In this document: one piece after another, positions 48,352 through 55,753 of the stretch
Layout: every line of letters starts with the position of its first letter
Position numbering within the stretch: the first letter of the stretch is position 1
Origin: Paraburkholderia agricolaris
Lineage (GTDB): Bacteria; Pseudomonadota; Gammaproteobacteria; Burkholderiales; Burkholderiaceae
Length of the DNA stretch: 64,000 nt
Assembly: GCF_009455635.1 (NCBI RefSeq)
Contig: NZ_QPER01000001.1
Coordinates: 1,364,001 to 1,428,000 of the forward strand
Reading direction: 5' to 3'
Translations under genes and position numbers: made by a program
The notes under the pieces: model-generated
The model's input: the letters and a program-made list of their open reading frames with translations, nothing else
Told to the model about the DNA's origin: nothing
Databases searched by the model: none

Positions 48352-48486
48352 TCAGGTGCAGCGCGACAGGCAGGTGAGGGCAGTCCTCGCGCCCCGTTCA
48401 TCCCATTGCTGCACGGTTGCACACAGCAGCACGACGATCGCGAGGGCTGAAGTCGTCACGGCGACGTATTTGGCGAAGGCGCGCAT
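48352..48486 (-). CDS. small prophage membrane protein (44 aa)
   Basis: MRAFAKYVAVTTSALAIVVL... has one span and a Cys/Arg-rich tail (LTCLSRCT). Its ATG shares one base with the stop of the preceding gene (TGATG), so translation is probably coupled. Confidence 0.6.
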   Translation of the reverse strand: MRAFAKYVAVTTSALAIVVLLCATVQQWDERGARTALTCLSRCT

Positions 48487-48638
48487 CACAGCCATCCGTT
48501 GGCGCGTGCAAACACCACGCCGTACCAAAGGACTGCGATCACAAGCCCCGTCGCGACGATCTTGCAGCCGAGTGCGACGTGCCCCGAAAAGTCCGCACAT
48601 GCGGCGAGCAGATCGTTGTCGCAAGTGGCGCGGTTCAT
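48486..48638 (-). CDS. small prophage membrane protein (50 aa)
   Basis: MNRATCDNDLLAACADFSGH... has a polar N-terminus and one span (about 26-44). The ATG overlaps the MazG stop (ATGA), and its stop overlaps the next start. There is no family I recognise. Confidence 0.62.
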   Translation of the reverse strand: MNRATCDNDLLAACADFSGHVALGCKIVATGLVIAVLWYGVVFARANGWL

Positions 48639-49024
48639 GATGCGTAATGCCAATCGTCGCCCGCCAGTTCGACATTGCTACCGACGCGCTTGCTGACTTC
48701 ATTGAATTTGTCGCGCGTCGCGCGGCCGAGGTCGACGCCACATTGCATTGCGAGGATGTCGAGGTAAGTCACGACGTCGGCGAACTCTTTCGCGAGGTCT
48801 GCGCGGGCTTCGTCGATCGTGAGATCGCCGCGCCGAACCTTTTTGATGAGATTCGCGGCTTCGCCGAGTTCGCCGGTGACAGCGGTCACCCATTCGCCCA
48901 GCGACCAGTCAGAGCCATCGGCTTTGCTGTGCGCGGGTTCGCCGAGCGCATTCTTGAATTGCGGCAGGCGGGCGGTGTTGGCGCCGCGCAGCGCGTCGAA
49001 GGTTAGGCCAGTGTGAAATCCCAT
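48635..49024 (-). CDS. MazG-like nucleotide pyrophosphohydrolase
   Basis: The 129-aa protein starts MGFHTGLTFDALRGANTARL and contains WVTAVTGELGEAANLIKKV and LAKEFADVVTYLDILAM, the E-x-x-E/E-x-x-D metal-binding helices of MazG-type NTP pyrophosphohydrolases. It is the first gene of the leftward early operon, just behind PL. It may adjust nucleotide or alarmone pools during infection. Confidence 0.85.
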   Translation of the reverse strand: MGFHTGLTFDALRGANTARLPQFKNALGEPAHSKADGSDWSLGEWVTAVTGELGEAANLIKKVRRGDLTIDEARADLAKEFADVVTYLDILAMQCGVDLGRATRDKFNEVSKRVGSNVELAGDDWHYAS

Positions 49025-49063
49025 CTCAAGGTCTCCCGGTAGGTCGGTGAGTGCGTGAGATGA

Positions 49064-49104
49064 ATTAAACACTATGTTTATATATCAGTCAAACGTTTTG
49101 TTTA
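49064..49104 (-). promoter_or_regulatory. PL promoter with two operators (OL1, OL2)
   Basis: The minus-strand promoter TTGACT (49087-49092) and TTTAAT (49064-49069) has 17-bp spacing. Both elements are overlapped by 15-bp repressor-type sites: TAAAC-ACTAT-GTTTA (49066-49080) and CAAAC-GTTTT-GTTTA (49090-49104). The same TAAAC-N5-GTTTA pattern occurs at OR. It drives the MazG operon. Confidence 0.8.
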
Positions 49105-49182
49105 GTTGGCCTGTGTCGCCACGTCGATGCCGGGGTTGTCGTCCGGCAGATAGTTGATCTGGTCCGCATGACCGACGTAAAA

Positions 49183-49204
49183 AAAACCCGCCGGGGCGGG
49201 TTTT
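49183..49204 (-). terminator. terminator of the repressor-lipoprotein operon
   Basis: AAAACCCGCC / GGCGGGTTTT has an adjoining run of eight Ts on the minus strand, 30 nt after the lipoprotein stop. The stem could also work in the plus direction. Confidence 0.8.
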
Positions 49205-49235
49205 CAGATGCAAATTAGGCGGCACTCAGCCCTTG

Positions 49236-49619
49236 TCAAAACCAATGAAAAAGAGGGTCGGAAGGCCTCGTTTCATGAATCGGCTGATCGCCATTGAACA
49301 GGATGATGTAGTCTTTTCCTCCGGTGTATCCGCCATAACTGTTTTTCGCGTTGACGTGGACTGGCACAGCGTACCCGTACCACGCCACATCACCGCCGCG
49401 GAGCGATCCGTTGTTCGCATAAGCCTTCGCCGGGGCGCCAAAGTCATATCGTGCGGATTCCGGGTCCTTCAGTAATGGCTGAAAATGGCCCTTGATCATA
49501 GCTTCGTAGAAACGTGGCGGATTAACACGGGCAAACTGATCGGCAGTGGGGTGCTCAAACGCGCAGCCCGATGCAAGAACGGCGGCCGCGATCGAGGCCG
49601 CAAAAGTCTTTGTAAGCAT
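49236..49619 (-). CDS. prophage-encoded lipoprotein in lysogenic operon
   Basis: The 127-aa product starts MLTKTFAASIAAAVLASGC with a lipobox at LASGC. The mature domain has KGHFQPLLKDPESARYDFG and GKDYIILFNGDQPIHETRP, resembling small phage and bacterial lipoproteins of unknown function. It follows the repressor by 17 nt on the same strand and is closed by a terminator. It should therefore be expressed in the lysogen, the position of rexAB in lambda. It is a candidate superinfection-exclusion factor. Confidence 0.8.
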   Translation of the reverse strand: MLTKTFAASIAAAVLASGCAFEHPTADQFARVNPPRFYEAMIKGHFQPLLKDPESARYDFGAPAKAYANNGSLRGGDVAWYGYAVPVHVNAKNSYGGYTGGKDYIILFNGDQPIHETRPSDPLFHWF

Positions 49620-49636
49620 TGAATCCCCGTGCGTTT

Positions 49637-50617
49637 CTAACCTGGTCGCCACGCGGACGGCTTTGCGATCCATCCTACGTAATGCATCTTCTCGATATTG
49701 TCTTTGTCGATTGCAATAGGTGCGTGCGCTTCATTTACCGAAATGAGGTGCACCCTACCTGCGCGCTCGTAAAGAAATTCCTTAACCATGACTCGGCCGT
49801 CTTTCGATTTGACTAACACTTCGTCGCCTGGCTCTATCACATGGTTTGGCTCAACGACCACGAATTCCCTGTCTTTAATTCTGGGACGCATCGAGTCCCC
49901 GATGCAACGGAGTGCGTACGCATCCTTGTCTTCGGTCGGCGCCGCAACGAATCCTTCTCCGTAACCAACGGGATAATCGATGTCGACGAAATGTCCGTTA
50001 TCGCCCAATTGAGCAAACCCCACGACCGGCGCCCCGCGCCATTTAAGATCCGTGATCGGGTCGAACGCATCCGCGTACCGTACCGCCACCCCGGGCTCTC
50101 CCTTGCCCTTGAGCAGCCACACCGAATTCACGCCATAGGTATTCTGTATCGCGACAGCCTGCGCCATCGAAATATCGGGGCCAATCCCACCCAGCCACAG
50201 CGCGGCCGCCTCGACGCCGACGCCCGCGACGGACGCGAGTTCGGTCGGTGACACTTCCTTGTCACTGAGCGCGCGACGGAGCCGATGCGTGGATGTTTCC
50301 CCGGCTAGCAGTGTATCGCGGACAGCATCAGATTGCGTTTTGATTACGCCTTTCTTTCGATCACTCTTCGTCGAATCGGCTGATCCACCCTCGAGTTTGG
50401 CTTGCTGCGCGGTGGCAGCCATCATTGGCGGCACGCCGGTTTCGAGCCAGGTGGCACTGCAGCCGATCTGTTTTTGTGCGTCTAACATCCCGCCCTTCGA
50501 GACGCCGCGCCGTTGCCAGTTATTCACCAACTGTTCGGAGATGTTCAAAAATTTGGCGAGCTGCGCCGGCCCCTCGATTTGATGGAGGAGGCGAGCGGCT
50601 TCGTACAACCGTTCCAT
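49637..50617 (-). CDS. CI-like phage repressor with two HTH domains and S24 peptidase
   Basis: The 326-aa repressor has HTH 1 in residues ~8-62 (QLAKFLNISEQLVNNWQRRG, ending ATWLETGVPP). HTH 2 is in ~110-175 (HRLRRALSDKEVSPTELASV, ending SVWLLKGKGEP). An S24 domain follows with Ser242 (GDSMRP) and Lys279 (VMVKEF). Two CI-type DNA-binding units in one chain are unusual. The expected Ala-Gly cleavage pair reads Leu-Gly (GFAQLG). The start may be 50617 or 50629. Confidence 0.88.
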   Translation of the reverse strand: MERLYEAARLLHQIEGPAQLAKFLNISEQLVNNWQRRGVSKGGMLDAQKQIGCSATWLETGVPPMMAATAQQAKLEGGSADSTKSDRKKGVIKTQSDAVRDTLLAGETSTHRLRRALSDKEVSPTELASVAGVGVEAAALWLGGIGPDISMAQAVAIQNTYGVNSVWLLKGKGEPGVAVRYADAFDPITDLKWRGAPVVGFAQLGDNGHFVDIDYPVGYGEGFVAAPTEDKDAYALRCIGDSMRPRIKDREFVVVEPNHVIEPGDEVLVKSKDGRVMVKEFLYERAGRVHLISVNEAHAPIAIDKDNIEKMHYVGWIAKPSAWRPG

Positions 50618-50649
50618 TGTCGCGTGCATGCGCGCAATGGTCGCCGAAG

Positions 50650-50714
50650 TAAACGTTTTGTTGTTCAACGGCACGTTTAGATTGCTTGCGACAAAACTAA
50701 ACGTGGTGTTTAAT
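50650..50714 (+). promoter_or_regulatory. OR region: three operators and PR promoter
   Basis: Sites of the TAAAC-N5-GTTTA type lie at 50650-50664 (TAAAC-GTTTT-GTTGT), 50665-50679 (TCAAC-GGCAC-GTTTA) and 50698-50712 (TAAAC-GTGGT-GTTTA, perfect). PR is TTGCGA (50686-50691), 17 bp, TTTAAT (50709-50714). The -10 overlaps the perfect operator. The predicted start is near 50721, so cro mRNA would be almost leaderless. Confidence 0.8.
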
Positions 50715-50722
50715 GTTGTTTC

Positions 50723-50932
50723 ATGAACACCGCCACCTTCTCCGTCGATTCCGACCGGGCGCTGATTAAGCAGCTCGGCGGCCCAGCGCGCGTCGCAGAG
50801 CTTCTCGGTTTCAAGAGGGGTGGCACGCAGCGCGTTCACAACTGGACCGCCCGGGGCATCCCGGCAAGCGTCCGACTGCGTCGCCCTGATGTCTTCGGTA
50901 CTCCCACCGGCAATTTCGATAAGGCGGCGTGA
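50723..50932 (+). CDS. Cro-like regulator
   Basis: The 69-aa protein MNTATFSVDSDRALIKQLGG... has a single HTH (ARVAELLGFKRGGTQRVHNW) and ends after a Pro/Arg segment. It is divergent from the repressor and is the first gene of the rightward operon, so it is the Cro equivalent. An ATG sharing one base with its stop starts a 14-codon frame running almost to the next gene. Confidence 0.8.
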   Translation: MNTATFSVDSDRALIKQLGGPARVAELLGFKRGGTQRVHNWTARGIPASVRLRRPDVFGTPTGNFDKAA

Positions 50933-50977
50933 TGTGGCGCTCACGGGTGTACCCCGAAAATAAAGAGGCTCCCTGAC

Positions 50978-51109
50978 ATGAAGAGACTGTATGCGCGACT
51001 GGTGCTGTTGCTGATTCGCCCTGCTGTGCGGCTTGCGCTGCTCGAAGCGACGCAGCAGGGCGGCCAGACGCTTAATTTAAGGAAGGTGGTTGCTGTCGTA
51101 ACTCGGTAA
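50978..51109 (+). CDS. small prophage protein (43 aa), hypothetical
   Basis: MKRLYARLVLLLIRPAVRLA... is a short amphipathic or membrane-associated helix followed by LEATQQGGQTLNLRKV. AGAGG lies 9 nt upstream. The 3' end overlaps the convergent gene at 51072. Support is limited to the ribosome site and position. Confidence 0.4.
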   Translation: MKRLYARLVLLLIRPAVRLALLEATQQGGQTLNLRKVVAVVTR

Positions 51110-51347
51110 GAGCCTTTTGCAGGGCCTTGACGAATTGTTCTGCAACGTGCGGCTCGATGCTGAGCGCGCGTGAAGTGTGAACCTTTCCGAAGGCAGAGAA
51201 TTTCGGCTCCAGCGTAATAACTTGTGTCGCTTGGTCGAAGCCTACTGAGCACTCGACCATTGGCCAGAAAGTTGTGCTGGGATCTGGGTTGTTTTCCATG
51301 GGGTCTTTGGTTGGTTGTTTCGCAGTGTGGAAGCTCGATTTTGCCAT
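51072..51347 (-). CDS. prophage hypothetical protein on the opposite strand
   Basis: The 91-aa protein has WPMVECSVGFDQATQVITLE and HVAEQFVKALQKALTELRQ, which loosely recalls the BssS/phage regulatory small-protein pattern. It is the only minus-strand gene inside the rightward early operon, so it may be expressed from its own promoter in the lysogen. The start may be 51347 or 51299. Confidence 0.5.
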   Translation of the reverse strand: MAKSSFHTAKQPTKDPMENNPDPSTTFWPMVECSVGFDQATQVITLEPKFSAFGKVHTSRALSIEPHVAEQFVKALQKALTELRQQPPSLN

Positions 51348-51394
51348 GAGCCCGAAACCCCGCCTTAATACGCAGCACGTTGGAGATAGAGAGC

Positions 51395-51562
51395 ATGGCG
51401 CTCACAGCAACCGAACAGAAACAGATCCGCGAGGCGCTGTGCGCGATCGCCGCGCGCGGTGCGCGGTATCCCGACGAGTACGAGACGGCGCGCGTGAACC
51501 TGACGGCTCAGTTTGAGGCGCTGAAAGTGGCTGCAGCGCAACCAGCAGCAGTAGTGAAGTAA
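51395..51562 (+). CDS. small early prophage protein (55 aa)
   Basis: MALTATEQKQIREALCAIAA... is a charged, helical protein without known family. GGAG lies about 11 nt upstream. It lies between cro and the cII-like gene. Confidence 0.6.
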   Translation: MALTATEQKQIREALCAIAARGARYPDEYETARVNLTAQFEALKVAAAQPAAVVK

Positions 51563-51646
51563 CTGCCGCGCGTCCATCGGGCGCAGCGGCAGCAAAAGAT
51601 TCCCGTAGCGTTTTCATTCTTCTTTTTCCTGTTTTCTTCTTGTTGA

Positions 51647-51674
51647 GTTGCACTTTAGTTGTACTAAGCGCAAC
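51647..51674. promoter_or_regulatory. dyad upstream of the cII-like gene
   Basis: Nested inverted repeats GTTGC...GCAAC (outer) and TTAGT-TGT-ACTAA (inner, 51655-51667) end 26 bp before the start at 51700. This is a possible operator or CII-type site; it differs from the TAAAC-N5-GTTTA repressor sites. Confidence 0.4.
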
Positions 51675-51699
51675 AAAACACGTTTGTGTGGAGTAGCAA

Positions 51700-52146
51700 T
51701 TGAACATCCTCGACACCCTGCACGCAGTTGCGCACGACTACAAAGGTGGCTGCGAATCCCTCGCCCCGCGCATCGGTATGTCGGCGGCTGTTCTCCGTAG
51801 CAAAGTCAACGTGGGCAACGAAACTCACAAGCCGACATTGGCGGAAGCGGTCCGCATTACCGAAATCGCCGACGACGACCGCGTGCTCGAGGCCTGGGCG
51901 CGTGAGCGCGGCTATGTGCTCGTGAAATTGCCTGATGCCGACAACTGCTCCGACGGCGCGGTACTTGAGCTTATGGCGAAGACCTGGGAAACGAACGGCG
52001 AGATCGGAAAGGAAGTAAATCGCACGTTCGAAGACAACCGCGTCGAGAAACACGAGGTCGCGCGAGTGAAGGATCGCGTGTGGAACCACATCGCCTCGCT
52101 GTTTGGCCTGGTTGGCCGCATCGAAGGTATGGCCGAGGACAGGTAA
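51700..52146 (+). CDS. CII-family phage regulatory protein
   Basis: The 148-aa protein starts at TTG with GGAG 6 nt upstream. MNILDTLHAVAHDYKGGCES then LAPRIGMSAAVLRSKVNV is the start of the phage regulatory CII family, which recognises promoters for lysogeny functions. The C-terminal half is helical and acidic. It lies in the classical cII place after cro. Confidence 0.82.
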   Translation: MNILDTLHAVAHDYKGGCESLAPRIGMSAAVLRSKVNVGNETHKPTLAEAVRITEIADDDRVLEAWARERGYVLVKLPDADNCSDGAVLELMAKTWETNGEIGKEVNRTFEDNRVEKHEVARVKDRVWNHIASLFGLVGRIEGMAEDR

Positions 52147-52424
52147 TGCGGACGACACACACCCAACTGGCCGGCTATGACTCGGTCACGTGCGCGAAGA
52201 AGCGCACGCAAAAGCAGATGATTCTTGATCTGTTCTACAGCCCTTTCCTGACCCTCACGCGCCAGGAGATTTCCGACCGTACGAACATGCGGCTGTCGAG
52301 CGTTTGTGGCCGCATACGCGAACTGCTCGACGACGAGGCGCTCAAGGTCCGAGGCGAGCAGAAGTGCGCAGCCACTGGCGTGATGAACGAAACCATTGGC
52401 TTGCCTGCCGAGGTGAAAGCGTGA
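52146..52424 (+). CDS. winged-helix prophage protein
   Basis: The 92-aa protein has TQKQMILDLFYSPFLTLTRQ and ISDRTNMRLSSVCGRIREL, a winged-HTH pattern. It begins one base into the previous stop region and overlaps the replication gene start by 4 bp (GTGA). It may help load replication or control the early operon. Confidence 0.68.
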   Translation: MRTTHTQLAGYDSVTCAKKRTQKQMILDLFYSPFLTLTRQEISDRTNMRLSSVCGRIRELLDDEALKVRGEQKCAATGVMNETIGLPAEVKA

Positions 52425-53431
52425 GCGTCAAGCTGATGACCGCCGTGTTCGATCGGTATCCGGAAGGCGGCGGCGAGATGCTGGTTGCGCTGAAACTGGC
52501 TGACCACGCCGAAGACAACGGAACGCACATTTATCCATCGATCAGCTACATCGCCGAGAAGACGCGCCAGTCTCCGCGCGCTGTGCAGTACCAGATTCGC
52601 CGCATGCAGCAGACCGGATTTCTCTTGCTGGTCGCAAACGCCGGTGGTGGTCGAGGCCGCGCGCGCGAGTACCGCATCAATCCCGACTGGATAAACGGTG
52701 CAGAGCTTGCACCCATTCCGTCTGGTTCAAAGGGTGCAGAAAATGCACCCAATGCAAAGGGTGCAAGCGAAGGCAAAAAGGGTGCAACTGGCGACAGAAA
52801 GGGTGCAAATGAAAGCGCAAAAGGGTGCAAAGCTTTTGCACCCGAATCATCAGGAACCACCAAGGAACCGTCAGAGAACCATCAACCCGCGCGGCGTGCG
52901 CCGCGAGTTGCGTTGCATGCTGAACTTCTCAACCTTGAACTTCCGGATTGGCTGCCATTCGACGCGTGGGACGCATGGTGCGAACACCGCGAGGCAAAGG
53001 CTACCGGCAAGAACGGAATTCCCTGGACGCGCCCGGCGGCTCGCGTTTCGCTGAAGAAGCTCGAACAGATCCACGCTCGCGGCATGAGCGTTGTTGACGC
53101 GATCGACGAATCGGTGCTGCGCGGGTGGACGGGAATTTGGGAAGCAAAAGATGCGGCGGCCGGTGCTGCGTCGGCGGCTGGCGCTGTCGATGGCTGGTGG
53201 CTCGAAGAAAAAGGTTGGCGCGAGCAGGGCAAGCGCCTCGGTCTTGATCCCTCGCGTTTCAAGTACTTCGAGCAATTCAAGGCGAGGGTGTGCAAGGCGC
53301 TCGGCCCTGGAGGATGGATGGAGTACCTGCTCGCCGCCGTCAGCCGCGAGAGCGAAGAGCGCGGCGAAGCTCTATACGCGTACCTCAACGACATTCCGCG
53401 CGAGAAGGTAGCGCAAGCGGAGGTGGTGTGA
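52421..53431 (+). CDS. phage replication initiator (O-like, HTH)
   Basis: The 336-aa protein starts at GTG. Its N-terminal helix-turn-helix domain has MLVALKLADHAEDNGTHIYP and ISYIAEKTRQSPRAVQYQI, as in phage replication proteins. The flexible middle has KGA repeats, and the C-terminal region has WTRPAARVSLKKLEQIHARG. The middle codes for the iterons of the candidate origin. No helicase gene is obvious next to it, so the host DnaB is probably recruited. Confidence 0.82.
   Translation: MSVKLMTAVFDRYPEGGGEMLVALKLADHAEDNGTHIYPSISYIAEKTRQSPRAVQYQIRRMQQTGFLLLVANAGGGRGRAREYRINPDWINGAELAPIPSGSKGAENAPNAKGASEGKKGATGDRKGANESAKGCKAFAPESSGTTKEPSENHQPARRAPRVALHAELLNLELPDWLPFDAWDAWCEHREAKATGKNGIPWTRPAARVSLKKLEQIHARGMSVVDAIDESVLRGWTGIWEAKDAAAGAASAAGAVDGWWLEEKGWREQGKRLGLDPSRFKYFEQFKARVCKALGPGGWMEYLLAAVSRESEERGEALYAYLNDIPREKVAQAEVV
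52697..52843. other. iteron array, candidate phage origin of replication
   Basis: GGGTGCA(A) iterons lie at 52732, 52759, 52780, 52801 and 52823, with spacing 21, 21 and 22 bp in the last four. A reversed copy is at 52744-52750. The array is framed by two palindromes: GGTGCA-GAGCT-TGCACC (52697-52713) and GGGTGCAAA-GCT-TTTGCACCC (52823-52843). As in lambda, it is inside the initiator gene. Confidence 0.7.
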
Positions 53432-53997
53432 CGAAGCGAGCACCCTGGCCGATGGTGGTTCCGTCAGGCACGACGATCGTAGGCACTGCGCGCGTGCGCG
53501 ACGACGCCCGGCCGGCCATGACGACCGCACAACGCCGTATCTACGAATTGACCGGCAACCCGCCACAGACAAGCGCGCTGGACGATCCGCCTGATCCGTT
53601 CGAACCCAGTCAGCACGGCGGCATCACAACGGCGCACATAGCACCCGCGAAGAGGCCGGCGAAGTACCGCAACACGCGGTGCGAGCACAACGGCATCAAG
53701 TTCGACAGCCAGAAAGAGCGGTCACGATGGTTTCACCTGATCCAGTTGCAGGTGGCCGGCGCGATCTGCGACCTCCAGCTGCAAGTGTCGTTCGTACTGA
53801 CGGAGCGCCGCCAGCGTGACGACGGCACATGGGAGCGCGCATCGAAGTACGTCGCCGATTTCGTGTATGTGGACGTGGCAAGCGGCAAGCAGGTTGTGGA
53901 AGACGTCAAATCGACGGCAACCCGGAAGAACCGCACCTACATCCAGAAGCGTAAACAGATGCTCGACAAGCACGGCATCACCGTGAAGGAGATCTAG
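53428..53997 (+). CDS. DUF1064 phage nuclease-like protein
   Basis: The 189-aa protein starts at GTG overlapping the previous stop (GTGTGA). The DUF1064 region KYRNTRCEHNGIKFDSQKER, LQLQVSFVL and YVADFVYVDVASGKQVVEDV fits a restriction-endonuclease-like fold (acidic D...E-x-K). It is probably a Holliday-junction or single-strand nuclease. The first ~60 residues are Pro-rich and not conserved. Confidence 0.82.
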   Translation: MTKRAPWPMVVPSGTTIVGTARVRDDARPAMTTAQRRIYELTGNPPQTSALDDPPDPFEPSQHGGITTAHIAPAKRPAKYRNTRCEHNGIKFDSQKERSRWFHLIQLQVAGAICDLQLQVSFVLTERRQRDDGTWERASKYVADFVYVDVASGKQVVEDVKSTATRKNRTYIQKRKQMLDKHGITVKEI

Positions 53998-53999
53998 AA

Positions 54000-54344
54000 A
54001 TGGCATACACGACCATGAGCAAGCAGCAGCGCAAGATATGCGAATTTCTTGCCTTGCATCCGGGGTCGAACAGCGCCGAGATCATGGCGGGTACTGGATT
54101 CACCTACGAAAGCACGAAAAAAAAGCTGCGCACACTGAAGGAAAGCGGTCATGTGAAGGGGAGCGAATCGAATTATCGATCCACCTATCAACTGACGGGC
54201 AAGCCGTTTCCGCGTCTCGACGACTACGAGCCGAATCCGCGGTACCTGGCAGCGAAACAGCGAATGGCATCGCGCAACACGGTCGTCGATGTGCTGGTCG
54301 CCTCTATGGATGCGATGGTCAGGGTTGGGATGGGCGCCGCATGA
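54000..54344 (+). CDS. HTH prophage protein
   Basis: The 114-aa protein has KQQRKICEFLALHPGSNSAE and MAGTGFTYESTKKKLRTLKE, a winged HTH, then a Pro/Tyr linker and a C-terminal helix. It is probably a transcriptional modulator. Its stop overlaps the next ATG by 4 bp. Confidence 0.68.
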   Translation: MAYTTMSKQQRKICEFLALHPGSNSAEIMAGTGFTYESTKKKLRTLKESGHVKGSESNYRSTYQLTGKPFPRLDDYEPNPRYLAAKQRMASRNTVVDVLVASMDAMVRVGMGAA

Positions 54345-54706
54345 AACTCTATCTCGCTGGTCCGATGACGGGCTATCCGGAACTGAACTTTCCGCTGTTT
54401 CACGCCGAGGCAGCACGTCTGCGTGCGCTGGGCTTCGAGATCGTCAACCCGGCCGAACTGAACGACGGCAATGATGATGACTGGCTCGCGTGTATGCGTG
54501 TGGACATTAAGGCTGCTGTCGATTGCGACGGCGTCGCGCTCTTGCCCGGTTGGGAGCATTCGCGCGGCGCGCCGATTGAGCACCGCCTTTTGCGCGATCT
54601 CGGTCTGCGCGTGTTTCAAGCGACGCACATCATCAATTTGGTTTGTGACATGCCTGTGCTGTCGGACCGGGCTCTGATCGCGCTAATCGATGCGGAGGCG
54701 GTTTGA
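54341..54706 (+). CDS. DUF4406 (nucleoside 2-deoxyribosyltransferase-like) protein
   Basis: The 121-aa protein starts MKLYLAGPMTGYPELNFPLF, the LAGPMTG nucleotide-binding loop of DUF4406. WLACMRVDIKAAVDCDGVAL and LPGWEHSRGAPIEH follow, matching the 2-deoxyribosyltransferase fold. The phage role is unclear, possibly nucleotide salvage or modification. Confidence 0.85.
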   Translation: MKLYLAGPMTGYPELNFPLFHAEAARLRALGFEIVNPAELNDGNDDDWLACMRVDIKAAVDCDGVALLPGWEHSRGAPIEHRLLRDLGLRVFQATHIINLVCDMPVLSDRALIALIDAEAV

Positions 54707-55167
54707 AGCGATCAGCGCCAATGCAGCGTAAGACGCCACTCGCGCGTACCGGCTTCAAACGCCAGGCGCCGGCAGCGGCATTCAAGACGACGTTTCACAC
54801 GAAAACTGTGTTGCGCAACGCGGCACTCAAGACGCGGCGAAAGCGCGTCACAGTGGCCGAGGGCGGCAAGTATCTCGCGGCATGCCGCGGCGAACCTTGC
54901 TATCTGCGTGTGCCCGGCGTTTGTCCGCTCAACCCGAACGATGAAACGATCGTGCCGTGTCATGAAAACAGTCTCGCCGCCGGAAAAGGTATGGGGTTGA
55001 AGTCCAATCACGCTCGCACGCTGCCGGGTTGCTTTTGGTGCCATGCGTGGCTTGATCAGGGAAAAGCTGATCGACTGACGAAGGGAACGATATTTCAGAT
55101 GGGGATGAACGACTGGTTGCCGCGTCGCGCCCGAAAGATGGGATTGGAAATGCAGGAGGCCGCGTAA
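54703..55167 (+). CDS. DUF1364 HNH-like nuclease-domain protein
   Basis: The 154-aa protein starts at TTG with GGAGG 5 nt upstream. A basic N-terminus precedes KYLAACRGEPCYLRVPGVCP, VPCHENSLAAGKGMGLK and LPGCFWCHAWLDQG. The Cys pairs and His fit the DUF1364 nuclease family of lambdoid nin regions. It probably acts in recombination. Confidence 0.85.
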   Translation: MKRSAPMQRKTPLARTGFKRQAPAAAFKTTFHTKTVLRNAALKTRRKRVTVAEGGKYLAACRGEPCYLRVPGVCPLNPNDETIVPCHENSLAAGKGMGLKSNHARTLPGCFWCHAWLDQGKADRLTKGTIFQMGMNDWLPRRARKMGLEMQEAA

Positions 55168-55487
55168 TGCAGGTGTTTGCGCATTTGCCGCTGAAAACGA
55201 TGCGCGCCGTGCGCGGCCATAGGCAATCGAACTATCACAGCGGCTGGTTCAATGCGGTGCGCCTGATCGGACCGCCGCGACCGTATGTCGCCAGCAGCGA
55301 TAGAGGTCGCGAGTACATATGGGCCGACATCGATGTACCTGACGATCTGCGCGGGCACATGGAGCGGCAAGCCATCAAGGCAGACGGCACATACCGAGTG
55401 CAGGTGAGCGTCAACACGCATCGAAAGACGCTGGCGGCGTTTCTCGCCAGTGGTGATCTGGAATGGGACGTAAGGGGAGTGGCATGA
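55167..55487 (+). CDS. prophage hypothetical protein
   Basis: The 106-aa basic protein MQVFAHLPLKTMRAVRGHRQ... has no membrane span and no family I recognise. The ATG overlaps the previous stop by one base and its stop overlaps the next start, so it belongs to the coupled rightward operon. Confidence 0.6.
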   Translation: MQVFAHLPLKTMRAVRGHRQSNYHSGWFNAVRLIGPPRPYVASSDRGREYIWADIDVPDDLRGHMERQAIKADGTYRVQVSVNTHRKTLAAFLASGDLEWDVRGVA

Positions 55488-55753
55488 GCGCGTACGCCTA
55501 CATCGACATTGAGGACGTCCCGGCGAACCTTCGTGAAACCAGCGTTGAGCGCCCCGACGAGATAAGCCCGGAAAAAACCCTCATTGCTTTCGAGGGATGC
55601 CCGTTCGCCGGTGAAATATGGAAGCGCCAACGCGCGCATGACGGCGCCGATGCGACGGACGTCATTTTCCCGTTCCCGCGCGCCGTTGGGCCTCGAAACG
55701 ACCTCGTCGCTTGGTTCATGAATTGGGGCATTCACTTTAGGGTGGTCATGTGA
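55484..55753 (+). CDS. prophage hypothetical protein
   Basis: The 89-aa acidic protein begins MSAYAYIDIEDVPANLRETS and ends NWGIHFRVVM. No family is recognised. It overlaps its neighbours by 4 bp on both sides (ATGA and GTGA). Confidence 0.6.
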   Translation: MSAYAYIDIEDVPANLRETSVERPDEISPEKTLIAFEGCPFAGEIWKRQRAHDGADATDVIFPFPRAVGPRNDLVAWFMNWGIHFRVVM

